DNA of 64,000 bases from Diorhabda sublineata (GCF_026230105.1 NC_079486.1:1054001-1118000); one strand, 5' to 3'; positions 31,228 to 43,273 are shown, counted from the first letter of the stretch. The notes: generated by a model from the sequence alone, not told the origin. Numbers and translations: made by a program.

Positions 31228-34200
31228 TTGCCGTTTCAGTTGGCAGGTGGGAAAACCAAAAGTGATGGACTCATCGATCTGGCTTTGTAATTACTATTTG
31301 GGAAGAGGTGATTCATTCATTAATATTAGATATTGCCAACGTCTTAAAAGAATTTAGCTTGTGTAAATCATATTCATGTATATTTATTGAATATTCTGTA
31401 ATTTACAACAATGCATGAAAGAGACGCTTCATCTAAATTTTCCTAAATTGAATTATTACACTCATCTGAAACTGTAAGTGCTTCCAAGAGTGAGACTCTC
31501 GTATAACCAATAAGAAAAATGTTCTAATAATGTTACTGATATTGAGGTTCCAATAAAAAATACCTATTGGGCACTTCATTTTCCAAGGACAAGGAAAAAC
31601 TAATTTACAAAAAAAATGAATTTATTCATGAAAGTGGGGACAGATTTTTTAAAATTCAAATTCTTTAAAAACATTTTTTAAACATCTCAACACCTAAGAA
31701 AAGCTTTTTATATTTCCCAATCCTATCGTATTGTTTAATTAGTTAGTAGTGTTGTTCGACTTGGAATTGATGAAGGAGTTAGAGCGGATACAAAAATTAA
31801 AACAATACATATTTTCTACGAAAAGGATTTTAGTGATCTCAAATATTTGAGTTTATCTACTCGAAAGTAGTTTTTCCATAACTACGAGGTTTTATATAAA
31901 ATCATATGATTTGTTGGGATTTATTTAAGAGATACCAAGATTCAAATTGTCCACAGTATCCAGTAAAAGATGAGTAATTATTGAACTTACCACTGAATTT
32001 GGAAGTTGTTCTAATTCAATCTGAGTAATAGTAGTCTTTCTTTCAAGAAATAGTCCAAATGGATCAAAGTACATATTTTGTTCAATGCCAGAATGAGTTT
32101 ACTAATTCAATCAACTGACTATCTTAAATGAAATTATACTCGGTAATATTTTTTTGTTTTGTACAAAACAATAGAAACTAACGGAGAACATCGAAACAGG
32201 CGTCACACAGTGTAATAGTAGGTAAGTGTGGTAATAGTAGTACATGTCTTGGATTTCTCAATGTGAATATTCTTCTTATCTTCATAGTATCTTTTAAGGA
32301 CTTTTACTTTTGTAATATGTTCATTCAACAAATTTTCGTCAGCTGTCTGAATGACCTCAGTTTCGATTCATTGTACAATCAACCAATCAACATGTATACC
32401 ATAAGTTTTTACATATATTTAGGTATTGTATTTAAATATTTACCTCTATTATTCGATTCACTTTCCCCATTTTGTTTTCTATTAGCATCTTCATTAGCCA
32501 TTCGAAGAATTATCTGATGTGGAGTTGTCAGTATTGGTATTGCCATTTGTTTTCTTAATGCTCCTTTTACACTTGTCAATTTGTCACTGTGCAATCAAAT
32601 CAAACGAAGACTACGAATAAGAAGTAGAGGAGTATGAAGTAGAGAAGGAGGTCGAAGTATAAGGAGAATAGCAGAAAGATACTTTTGATTGGCGGTGTCG
32701 TGATTTTTAAAAAATTTTCTGTCGGAATTCAAATTTCCGTTCTAATTTTTGAAAAAATTTGTAATTTTCTCAATAAAGTTTGTTGAAAAATCCTATTTTC
32801 CCATTAGTTTTATGCAAATCATTATGCCAAATTTTGCCGTTTCAGTTGGCAGGTGGGAAAACCAAAAGTGATGGACTCATCGATCTGGCTTTGTAATTAC
32901 TATTTGGGAAGAGGTGATTCATTCATTAATATTAGATATTGCCAACGTCTTAAAAGAATTTAGCTTGTGTAAATCATATTCATGTATATTTATTGAATAT
33001 TCTGTAATTTACAACAATGCATGAAAGAGACGCTTCATCTAAATTTTCCTAAATTGAATTATTACACTCATCTGAAACTGTAAGTGCTTCCAAGAGTGAG
33101 ACTCTCGTATAACCAATAAGAAAAATGTTCTAATAATGTTACTGATATTGAGGTTCCAATAAAAAATACCTATTGGGCACTTCATTTTCCAAGGACAAGG
33201 AAAAACTAATTTACAAAAAAAATGAATTTATTCATGAAAGTGGGGACAGATTTTTTAAAATTCAAATTCTTTAAAAACATTTTTTAAACATCTCAACACC
33301 TAAGAAAAGCTTTTTATATTTCCCAATCCTATCGTATTGTTTAATTAGTTAGTAGTGTTGTTCGACTTGGAATTGATGAAGGAGTTAGAGCGGATACAAA
33401 AATTAAAACAATACATATTTTCTACGAAAAGGATTTTAGTGATCTCAAATATTTGAGTTTATCTACTCGAAAGTAGTTTTTCCATAACTACGAGGTTTTA
33501 TATAAAATCATATGATTTGTTGGGATTTATTTAAGAGATACCAAGATTCAAATTGTCCACAGTATCCAGTAAAAGATGAGTAATTATTGAACTTACCACT
33601 GAATTTGGAAGTTGTTCTAATTCAATCTGAGTAATAGTAGTCTTTCTTTCAAGAAATAGTCCAAATGGATCAAAGTACATATTTTGTTCAATGCCAGAAT
33701 GAGTTTACTAATTCAATCAACTGACTATCTTAAATGAAATTATACTCGGTAATATTTTTTTGTTTTGTACAAAACAATAGAAACTAACGGAGAACATCGA
33801 AACAGGCGTCACACAGTGTAATAGTAGGTAAGTGTGGTAATAGTAGTACATGTCTTGGATTTCTCAATGTGAATATTCTTCTTATCTTCATAGTATCTTT
33901 TAAGGACTTTTACTTTTGTAATATGTTCATTCAACAAATTTTCGTCAGCTGTCTGAATGACCTCAGTTTCGATTCATTGTACAATCAACCAATCAACATG
34001 TATACCATAAGTTTTTACATATATTTAGGTATTGTATTTAAATATTTACCTCTGTTATTCGATTCACTTTCCCCATTTTGTTTTCTATTAGCATCTTCAT
34101 TAGCCATTCGAAGTATTATCTGATGTGGAGTTGTCAGTATTGGTATTGCCATTTGTTTTCTTAATGCTCCTTTTACACTTGTCAATTTGTCACTGTGCAA

Positions 34201-34439
34201 TCAAATCAAACGAAGACTACGAATAAGAAGTAGAGGAGTATGAAGTAGAGAAGGAGGTCGAAGTATAAGGAGAATAGCAGAAAGATACTTTTGATTGGCG
34301 GTGTCGTGATTTTTAAAAAATTTTCTGTCGGAATTCAAATTTCCGTTCTAATTTTTGAAAAAATTTGTAATTTTCTCAATAAAGTTTGTTGAAAAATCCT
34401 ATTTTCCCATTAGTTTTATGCAAATCATTATGCCAAATT
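31228..34439. repeat. Direct tandem duplication, 1606 bp x 2
   Basis: 31228-32833 and 32834-34439 are the same 1606 bp in tandem. By eye I see only two differences (32445 vs 34051 A/G; 32506 vs 34112 A/T), so the event is very recent or an assembly artefact. The unit holds the hairpin's right arm, serine-rich exon relic, FDPFGLFLERK exon, EHITKVK and IGLHSDKL exons and a ZCWPW 3' fragment. Confidence 0.9.
32601..32833 (+). pseudogene. ZCWPW-like 3'-end fragment, PAL2 first tandem unit
   Basis: Sense-strand codons GAA GAC TAC GAA then TAA, with downstream GAA GTA GAG GAG still aligning to the acidic tail of the gene, then 3'UTR with AATAAA (about 32771). Cut short at the tandem junction. Confidence 0.75.
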
Positions 34440-34500
34440 TTATCATTTTCATGCCTTTTCCTTAAATTTCAAAGAAAAATTCAATTATATTGTCTTAAAG
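34207..34500 (+). pseudogene. ZCWPW-like 3'-end fragment, PAL2 second tandem unit
   Basis: Identical in its shared part to 32601-32833 and continuing through the post-poly(A) DNA (TTATGCAAATCATTATGCC, then AATTTCAAAG). Sense on the plus strand, opposite to the gene at 23789-25248. Confidence 0.75.
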
Positions 34501-35919
34501 CGTCATAAATACGAGTAATTCCATGATTAACACGTTGACCGCAGAGCTAAACATGTTTATGCCCCTTTCCGTCAATTTGATGCCCAATTCCATTTGGCAC
34601 AAAAATTTCATAAATATGACTAAACTCTTTGTTCAACTGTCAACACGTTAACTGTCAAGCCGATAATGTTTCTTATGTCCAAGTCAATCAATTTTATTTA
34701 TTTTTCAATAAATTCCAATAAAACAACTTGAAAATAGCAATTTTTTTCGCGTAATTTCGATGCACAAATCAAAGAATTTCAACATTTAGGGTAGAATATT
34801 GTTGCGTATCATAAAAAGAATAGATAGAAAATTTTTGGAGACTCTCAAAAACAGCAGTGAGCGAAGAATTATTTAAACTAAAAAAATTTGTTTGTTGTAT
34901 TATACTTGTATTTTCTAAAATTAATATTCATCATAATAGAAGGGTGATAGTAAATTAACGAAATTTCGATTGGGAAAATGTGAAAACCAACCTGGAAAAA
35001 TCGGGAGGAGACTAGTACTCGATTTTCAATTTTCACTGGACACCCTATTTCAAGAAAAGTTGTAGATGTAACGTATAAAAGAATTTTCTGTATCTGAGTT
35101 GAGAAGCTATGTGCACATCCATGTACTCTGCTTGGAGTTGAAGGCAAAGTTATTCCAAGTGTCTCAGACAGAACTAAGACACTGAATGAAAACTTGGAGC
35201 ATTTCTATACACCTTGTTTTACACAGTGACTTTGAACTATATTTACCTGGTTCAATTCAATCGGAGATATAGACAGTTGCTGTATACTACAAGAAGTTAA
35301 ATCTTGGAAATTCTGGATTGGACTTTCTTAACTATTCCACTTTTCGATTCGATTTACTTCGGCGCAAATTCTGAAGTTAGATATACTGTGAAATTCCCTT
35401 GACCGAAACAACTCCCAGTTGCATCTATAATTTCATCTTCTATATAATACGTTTTGGACACAACATGAAACCACCATTTAATAATTGGAATAAGCTTAAT
35501 TGAGGTGCAATCTGCGAAACAGTTTTTGTTGGCAAAAATCTTGAAGAAACCTATGAATATTTAGCGTCAGTGTGTGAAGTAACTTTTCTCAATTTCAAAA
35601 CTTTCCCATTTTCTGAACAATTCTCTTGTTCATTGGCAAACAGAAACATCATCTAAATAGTTTTAGTTTGAAAATAAAAAGGTATAAGACATCAATCAAT
35701 CCAAAATATAAGTCAAATTCACTTTATTTACAATCCAAATTACAAATTTAATGATATGAATATTCACTATCTATGGAAATTTAAATACCCGGATCTCATC
35801 GACGGTTATTGAACAAAGTCATACAACATTCTAATCCTGGAGCTTTTGCCGAACATTACTTATCTAATCAAAGTGTATTTCGAACTAGAGTTTCCATAGA
35901 TAATCCAATTGTTTTATCC

Positions 35920-36545
35920 TAATTTCACAAAATCTGGTTGCGAATGTGAAGAATCAGAGATCAATGTCCAATTTGGCGAAAATTCAATTGAACTACTCAT
36001 ATTATTGGTTGTTATACTAATAGATGGAGTATTGTAAATATTCTCAGTAGTTCTAGAATCACTAATTTCATTTATTATTCATTCTGCTATTTTTTTCTGT
36101 ATCCGTATATTCTACTTGATCGCGATTGGTTTTTTCTATCAGATCACCAGATGCAACATTTTCCTACAGACAAATTTAGAAATTATTATATTAAAAATTG
36201 GTATTTTCATCTTACCTCTTCATTCACAAAGTTAGCCTCAAATCCACTTGATGAAGGACTGGCTTTTTCACTACATTCACTTTGTGATTGCTCTTCTAAT
36301 AGACTTTCCGTGGTTAAAATGGTTTTTGGAGCTGTACGCTACAGCAGAACATTGTAAAATAAAGTGTTACGAGAAATCTGCTTGATTTTTGAAGAAGACT
36401 ACACTGTTCATATTCCGAGCTGATCTACTCGAGGTTACTGGAATCGGAAATAAGTGAAATTGCCTGTTTAAATCTGGAGGAAGCCTGATGTGAGAAGTAT
36501 TTTTCAAAGTCCACGAACTAGTGATCAGTGGCGGAAGGCTGCAAA
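35920..36545 (-). pseudogene. Three exon-like blocks, PAL2 copy
   Basis: Reverse complement of 424-1046. Block 2 is open with both splice sites (acceptor CTGTAG, donor GTAAGA) and reads ESLLEEQSQSECSEKASPSS. Block 3 has one base fewer in its A-run than arm A, which changes the frame but still hits a stop. Block 1 is open to its stop. Confidence 0.45.
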
Positions 36546-36719
36546 TTTTTTTTAGATACATTCTAACAATACTTGTATAAAAAAAGGGCAGAATACATTT
36601 ATACAAACTATAATTATCGAAATCAATTAGTTTATCTGAATTACAAAATATTTTCTGTAGCTAAGGTGAATAATAAGTTTATATTGTATTGATTGTAACG
36701 GACATTTTTGAGGATAATT

Positions 36720-37092
36720 TGGTTTTTCTTTTGCTGTAAAAACGAAATTACTTGTCATTCCAAAAAACATGAACAACAAAGTACAAAAAATAATAATAAA
36801 AGTCCACGAGATAGGAAATTTTTGAAAGAAAAAAACAGAAGTAGTAAACAAGGAATTTTACATACCAAGACTAAAAGACAAAATAGAAACGATTAAAAAT
36901 AACTGTATACCTTGTAAATTATAGAATAAAAAAGAAAGAAGGAATGAGTGCTTCATCCTATACAAAAGCTAGAAGATCCGCTAGAGAGGTATCACGTCGA
37001 CCAATTAGGACCAATGAAGTCAACAAAAAAAATATCAGCACATTTTTGTGGTAGTTGATGACTTTTCCAAATTTGTGTGGCTTTACCCAACA
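36720..37092 (+). mobile_element. gypsy integrase relic at PAL2 border
   Basis: H2C2 part (VHEIGNF, FYIPRLKDK, C-x-x-C) and first core part (YHVDQLGPMKSTKK, VVVDDFSKFVWLYP). Ends abruptly at TTTACCCAACAA, where a GC-rich insert begins. Confidence 0.7.
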
Positions 37093-37188
37093 ATGCCCTG
37101 GGGTTTTGCTGTCTCTCTCCTGGGCCCTCGTGGTCGCAGCGTTGCCAGGTATAGCTTCCATATAAAATTTAGAAGTCGTAACAATCAA
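37093..37188. other. 96-bp GC-rich insert of unknown origin
   Basis: Between gypsy integrase and the satellite leader lies about 96 bp (GCCCTGGGGTTTTGC, CTGGGCCCTCGTGGTCG) with much higher GC than the surroundings and no match elsewhere in the window. The corresponding place in PAL1 (12970-13180) continues as integrase. No coding potential seen. Confidence 0.4.
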
Positions 37189-37432
37189 TCTTAACAAACT
37201 TAGCGGCCGCAAGTTGAACTAAATGAAACTTCTATACACACTAGCGCCCCCCGCCGGCCAGACGCCAAACTAAGCACGATTCTATAGACACTAGCGCCTT
37301 CCGCCGGCCAGACGCCAAACTACACGTTTTTATAGACCCAAGACCCTGCCGCCAGACAAACGCCAAATTAAACATGATTCCATAGACACAAGCGCTCGCT
37401 GCCGGTTAGACGCCCAGCTAAACAAGACTTAT
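37189..37432. repeat. Second, short array of the 51-bp satellite
   Basis: Leader CTTAGCGGCCGCAAGTT followed by about four units with GCCGGCCAGACGCCAAACTA and TCTATAGACACTAGCGCC. Same leader-to-repeat order as at 13186. It ends where module D begins (ATGTTGATTGGTTGATTGTAC). Confidence 0.8.
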
Positions 37433-38858
37433 GGTAAACATGTTGATTGGTTGATTGTACAAAGAATCGACACTAAGAACATACACACAGCTGCCCAAAA
37501 TTTGTTAACTGAACATATCACAAAAGTAAAAGAAGATAAGAGAATATTCACATTGAGAAATCTAAGACATGTACTACTACTTTTACCACACTTGCTATTA
37601 CACTGTCTGACGCCTGTTTCGATGTTCTCCGTTAGTCTCTATTGTTTTGTACAAAACCAAAAATATTACCTAGTATAATTTGATTTAAGATCGTCAGTTG
37701 ATTGAATTAGTAAACTCACTAAAGGCATTGAAAAAAATATGCAATTTGATACATTTGGACTATTTCTTGAAAGAAAGACTATCATTACTCAGATTGAATT
37801 AGAACAACTTCCAAATTCAGTGGTAAGTTCAATAATTACTCATCTTGTACTGGATACTGTGGACAATTTAAATTTTGGTATCTCTTAAATGAATCGAGTA
37901 GATAAACTCAAATATTTGAGATCCCTTAAATCCTTCTCGTAGAATATATGTATTGTTTAATTTTTGTTTCCGCTCTAACTCCTTCATTATCTCGAAGTCG
38001 AACAACATTACTAACTAATTAAACCATATGATAGGATTGGCAAATATAAAAAGGTTTTCATAGGTGATGGGATGATTAAAAAATGTTTCTAAGAATTTAA
38101 ATTTTAAAAATTTGTCCCCAGTTTCATGAATAAATTCAAGGCATTTTTTTGTAAATTAGTTTTTCCTTGTCCTTGCAGAATGAAGTACCCAATAGGTCCC
38201 TTGCTTCGGGTAATTCATCAGTATTCATGTTTGTTTCCTGTTTTTATTTTTTATTGGAACCTTAATATCAGTGACATTATTAAAACATTTTTTTATTGGT
38301 TATAAGAGAGTCTCACTCTTGGAAGCACTTAAAGTTCCAGATGAGTGTAATAATTCAATTTAAGAAAATTTAGATGAAGCGGATCTTTCAGACTGATGTA
38401 AAATACAGAATATGCATATTGATGAGTATGATTTGCACAAGCTAAAAGCTTTTAAGAGGTTGATAATATCTAATACTAATGAATCACCTCTTCTCAAATA
38501 GTAATTACAAAGCCAGATCGATACGTCCATCCCTTTTTGATTTTCCCACCTGCCAACTGAAACGGCAACACTGTACATGTCAAAATACAGTGTTGTTTTA
38601 TTACTATATCTATACACCAAAAAATTGCTAACAATAATTTATTCAAACTGCTTAAGTTATTTAAACAACTTTTTTTATAAACATTAAATATATTGATTAA
38701 ATCTGAATTAACTATCTGTCAAAAAGAACTCGCGTGAAGAACAGCAAGGGCACGGAGGTAAACGTATCAATAGTTTTGGAGCTCAACAAGATTTGAAATT
38801 TTTATAAAAAAATTCATGTATATCTTATATGAATTAATAATCTACATACCTTCAATTT
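37433..38858 (+). repeat. Module D (truncated)
   Basis: Contains the EHITKVK exon in its good frame (IHTAAQNLLTEHITKVKEDK, 37480-37545), the FDTFGLFLERK exon with GTAAGT donor (37735-37835), the serine-rich exon relic (38150-38360), an EYDLHKLKAFKRL-type exon (38420-38500) and the hairpin (38566-38593). It stops at the LINE boundary, within the 3' flank of where the ARF7EP_C gene should be. No intact gene. Confidence 0.65.
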
Positions 38859-38864
38859 GAAAGC

Positions 38865-39909
38865 CACCTGGAATGTTACATCAATTGCTAACAAAGACTA
38901 AGAAACCATAATAGAGCTTAAGAAACATAAAATAGACATATGTGCCTTGTCTGAGACGAAAAAGAAATGAGCTGGCAACTTTAGAATCGCGGAGTATACA
39001 TTGATATATAATGGGAAACCAAAAGATAAAAGAGCAGCATCGGGATTAGGCCTATTAGTGCAGGAGAAATACGACAAAAACATAATAGACATAAAGTATA
39101 TAAGCTACAGACTGCTACAATCCACGTTTAAATTTACAGAAACAACCAAAACCCATATATTAAGCGTGTATGCTCCTGATACGAGTAAAAGTCAAGAAGA
39201 AACAGACTCATTCTATGATGAACTGCAGATCACCATGGATAAGATACCAAAGCAAGACGAAATTATGATACTGGAGGATTTTAATGGAAGGATTGGTAAC
39301 GAGGTTATTAGTGAAATTAAGAATCGGTTTAACGAAGAAACACTCAACAGCAATGGAAAACAACTCATACAATTCTGTGCACATAATGAACTACGCATTA
39401 ACAACACGTTTTATCCCCATAAACAACAACACAAGTATACGTTCGAGAACACAAGAGGACATAAATCGATTATAGACTACATTATTATAAACAGAAATAT
39501 TCATCCCTCAAAAATATTAGATGTCAGAACATTAACCTCAGTAAACACAGGGACTAACCACCATATGGTGCTAACCATAATGCGGAACTGCGTACAAAGG
39601 AAAACCCAAAACAAACCGAAAGTGACAGAAAAGCTGAACATAGAAAGCCTTAGCGATGATACCACAAAATACCTCTACCAGCAGAGACTAAGGAAGGCAA
39701 TAAATGAAAACCAGATCTTGAAAGATGATACCGTAGAACTAGCATGGAAAAGATTAAGTACTAATATAAGGACAGCTGCAGAAGAAGCATTAGGCAAACG
39801 AAAGGTGAACACGGAAAGCCCAACACGAAACCATGGTTCACACACGAAATCAAATCACTTGCGGAAGAAAAAAGGAAAGCATATCTTCAATATAGAAGTC
39901 AAACAATAA
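38865..39909 (+). pseudogene. LINE endonuclease segment
   Basis: The APE-type endonuclease reads, from 38865, KIDICALSET-type sequence interrupted by a stop, then an open frame from 39001: LGLLVQEKY, ILSVYAPDTS, ILEDFNGRIGNE (the catalytic G-D-F-N has become E-D-F-N), HKSIIDYIIINR and GTNHHMVL (in place of the usual S-D-H). The loss of canonical residues and the stop at 39907 show it is inactive. Confidence 0.8.
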
Positions 39910-39929
39910 CATATGCTGATTATAAAGTC

Positions 39930-41613
39930 GTGAGGAATAGGACAAATATGGAAATACAAACGATTAAGAGACAATTTTGGGAGAAATACTCATCAGACAT
40001 GGAAAACGACTTATATGGGGGACAAAAAAAGATCTGGAATATGATAAGGAACATCAAAAGACCAATCAATGAATACATCCACACGAAAACAATAACGTTA
40101 AAAGAATGGGAAAGGTATTTCCATGAACTCTACGGTGACATAATAAGAAGCCAATCCACAGAACAGAAACAAGAAAATATATCTGAGGAAGGAGAAGACA
40201 TCCAACAACAATTAATATCAAAAGACAAAATTGAAGCAACAATGCGCAAGATGAAAAATAGGAAATCACCAGGGCTGGATAACGTTAATAACGAGCTTCT
40301 TAAATATGGTGGCAATGAATTAATACACCAATGCATGTCATGTTCAACAAGATATACGACCAGAGAAAAGTACCAGGGGAATGGAAAGTTAGCATAACGA
40401 TCCCCGTCTTTAAAAAAGGGGAAAAGAAAGATCCAAATAATTATAGAGGGATCAACCTCCTAAGCACGACTTCAAAATTACTAACAAAAATTATTGCAGA
40501 AGAAATCTCAAGTAGCGGCATGAGCGAAGAACAACAGGGATTTAGAAAAAATAGATCAACCATAGACGCTATATTCATCTTAAGACAGATTGCCGAAAAG
40601 GCCATAGAGTACAATAAAACCGCGTTTATGTGCTTCACAGACTTAACAAAAGCATTTGACAGAGTGAGATTACATGACGTCATTGAGCTACTAAAAAAAC
40701 GAGGCGTAAACCAAAGGACAATAGACATCATTCGGACATGAACAACGGAAATAGCACATATGTAAGAGTAAACAACGAACTCTCCAGTAAAATGCCAGTA
40801 TCAACAGGGATCAGACAAGGAGATAGTCTCAGCCCAATACTCTTCAACATTATAATGGACGAAATTATAAAAGAAGTCAAAACGGCAGGCAGAGGATACA
40901 GAATGGTAAAATATGAGTTTAAGATAGTTTGCTACGCTGATGACGCGCTTGTGATATCTGAAGATGAGGATAATCTGCAAAAACTGCTACTCAGATTTGA
41001 AACAGTTGCAGGAGAATTCAATATGATCATATCGAAACAAAAGACACAATCCTTGACAATAGCGAGAGAACCAAGAAGATGCAAACTGGAAATTTATAAT
41101 AAAAGTGTAGAACAGGTTATGTCTTTTAAATATTTAGGGGTTAATATCACGAGCAATAGGAACTTGAAACAAGAAGTCAAAACGCAAAGAACAGCAGCAT
41201 CTAAGATATCAGGATTCCTTCGAACCGTGATATGGAGGAATAAATTTTTAAGTATCGAAAGCAAAACACGGATATATAACACTTGTGTCAGATCAGTAAT
41301 GACATACGCCATAGAAACGAGGGCGGAGTCTGCAACTACTAAACGGATTCTTAGAACAACCGAGATGAAGACATTACGCTCAATCACAGGGAAAACACTA
41401 AGAGACAGAATAAGGAGCAATGAAATCAGAAGAATGTGTGACGTTCCGGATATAGTGAGATGGGTCAGAACTAGAAGAAGAGCATGGAGAGATCATGTCA
41501 ATAGAATGAACAACGATCGACTGGCGAAAATCGCAAAGGAAGAGAGACCCAATACAAGTAGACCGCCTGGAAGACCACCAAAGCGCTGGTATGAGAGCTG
41601 GTCCTCGCAGTGA
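39930..41613 (+). pseudogene. LINE reverse transcriptase, frameshifted
   Basis: Three overlapping frames (39930-40397, 40331-40741, 40738-41613) give a continuous RT when read across shifts near 40360 and 40738: KSPGLDNVNNELLKYGG; VSITIPVFKKGEKKDPNNYR then GINLLST; EQQGFRKNRSTIDAI; FTDLTKAFDRV; STGIRQGDSLSPILFNIIMD; and CYADDALVISE with the YADD catalytic box. The C-terminal domain ends WRDHVNRMNNDRLAK then RPPGRPPKRWYESW. Reasonably young since only a few lesions are seen. Confidence 0.85.
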
Positions 41614-41689
41614 GAACTTAGGCTGCCTCTTTGAAAACACAAGACACAGTCTTAAAATAAGAAGAAGAAGAAGAAAAATAAGATCCAAG

Positions 41690-43085
41690 ATTATTTTATA
41701 TATCAAACAATATATGTGAACGTCCATTTTCAAAATAAAATAATTTCGACTATCAAACCAACAATAGATTGTATTCAACGATTTAATTTAATGAAAAGTT
41801 ACAAAAATACAAAATTAATAAAAACGTATACAACGTAAAGTTTTACACTCCGTTAGAACTTTATGTATGTCCTGGAAAAAAGACATAAAATATCCCCCAA
41901 AATAAAATACGTTGCGAAAAATATTCCGAATAAAAAATTTCACAACGAGGTCGTATTAGAGAAATTTTCAGTACCTAGCCTGACCTAGACATGTCTACTC
42001 CTTATATTTTAAGCCACTTTTCTGGACATTCGAATTTCATTGTGTAATGAAACGCTTTGGCATATCTTGACAAACGATTACCACTCGAATAATTGTTCAT
42101 AATCGATTTTTAGCCAATTACGTTTCTCAATTCGTAAAACTGAATGAATTATTATGTTAATTCATTACATACTGTTTATACGAAATGTACAAGTTTATTT
42201 TGTTATACAGCGTACTACAAGGGATTTATTTATAAAAAGCAGTGGCTATATAACCAAACAGACTAAATACATTGTTTACGCCGATATAGATTGACGCGCG
42301 TTTCGATAACCAAGTTATATCATCTTCAGAAACTGAAGATAAACTGTTTATTCTAAGAGCATTTAGGCCCTCGAAACCTCCCGCATAGATATCTGATTTT
42401 TCAAAAGCTTTACCTGACTTTATATATGTTTATTTAATTTCTTATTTTTTAGACCTTTTAATATGTTCATACTTCTAAATTTTCTTGATTTTTGGAGTCT
42501 GTTATTTTAAAAAACGTCAAATTTTTTTAGTATTTCAAAATTAAATTGAAATAATGTCGAAAAATAAACAAAAATCATACTATATATGTAGTTAGTAGTA
42601 AAAATTTTATAAAAGGACGTCTAAGAACGTACAAAAATATACAAAAACAAAAATAAAAGTAACGTGTAAGTCTTACGTTACACAAAGTCAAAGAAAAATA
42701 TTTAACAGTGTAAAATTTATTTAAAAAAATGGTCGTTTCGTTGTTGTTGAGTTCCAACCTAAAATTCATCACCCTGTATACGTTGAAAAAGTTAAAAAAA
42801 TCAGTAACAATGGCTCATAATGGATAGAACAAATTTTTAGAAAAATATAGAAAACCAAACACGTTTATCGGTTAAATAATCACTCCCCGATTCACATCAA
42901 TTTGCTTTTTTTATGGTGCACGCGCGGTTTTTGTATTTATTTTCTATGACACTTTTCCAATTAGAGTTGATTGGTTCGTGTTTATGTATCCATCTTTTCA
43001 TAGCGAGAGGAATAAATATGCATTTTGATTAATTAAAAATGTAATAAAAAAACTGGTATACATTTTATCACAAAAAAACATCCAA
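41690..43085 (+). repeat. Duplicated block, copy 1 (partner 61790-63715)
   Basis: Shares long near-identical stretches in direct orientation with 61790-63715, including GATTGACGCGCGTTTCGATAA, the short hairpin ATCTTCAG-AAA-CTGAAGAT (42331-42349) and a segment ending ATTCATCACCCTGTATA. The partner has about 500 bp extra in several insertions. No gene; a 65-codon frame on the minus strand (42575-42772) is duplicated too but shows no recognisable feature. Confidence 0.75.
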
Positions 43086-43215
43086 AAACAATAATGTATG
43101 TAATGTATAAAACATGGAAATTCGTAATAAAAGTTGCAGACGGTGGTAGAATGAAGCTGTTAAAGTAACAGCGATGTTCAGAAACTATAATTTTGTATAA
43201 TGTTCAAAAAAAAAC

Positions 43216-43272
<57 letters not shown>
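43216..43272. repeat. AAC and AT microsatellites
   Basis: A run of AAC/CAA triplets (43213-43229) followed by about 21 AT dinucleotides to 43270. It lies just past the 3' end of the gene at 43366-43809. Confidence 0.9.

Positions 43273-43273
<1 letters not shown>

Larger units (their letters stand above)
26880..37090. repeat. Palindromic unit PAL2, inverted copy of PAL1
   Basis: 27480-31250 is the reverse complement of about 4260-8150, core and both ARF7EP_C genes included. The right arm continues to 37090 in the order hairpin, exons, ZCWPW 3' fragment, exon blocks and gypsy relic. The left arm is truncated: IGLHSDKL and EHITKVK exon pieces (26930-27400) join almost directly to the hairpin. 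Since even the asymmetric core is shared, PAL1 formed first and was then duplicated as a unit in opposite orientation. Confidence 0.8.
38859..41690 (+). mobile_element. Non-LTR retrotransposon (APE-type LINE), decayed
   Basis: Starts where module D breaks off (after CTTCAATTT at about 38858) and ends in a GAAGAAGAAGAAGAAAAA tail. It encodes an APE endonuclease, a reverse transcriptase and a C-terminal WRDHVNRM...GRPPKRWYESW region in several frames. Left and right flanks belong to different modules, so either the LINE was inserted before a rearrangement or its flanks recombined. Clade not fixed; RTE-like is my best guess. 5' end is incomplete: the first methionine-like region (WNVTSIANKD) already has a stop. 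Confidence 0.8.

Noticed and set aside
42575..42772. Duplicated minus-strand frame (also 63129-63383) as a gene
   Set aside because: Conserved because the whole block is duplicated; composition is low-complexity Phe/Leu/Tyr from AT-rich DNA and the frame length differs between copies.
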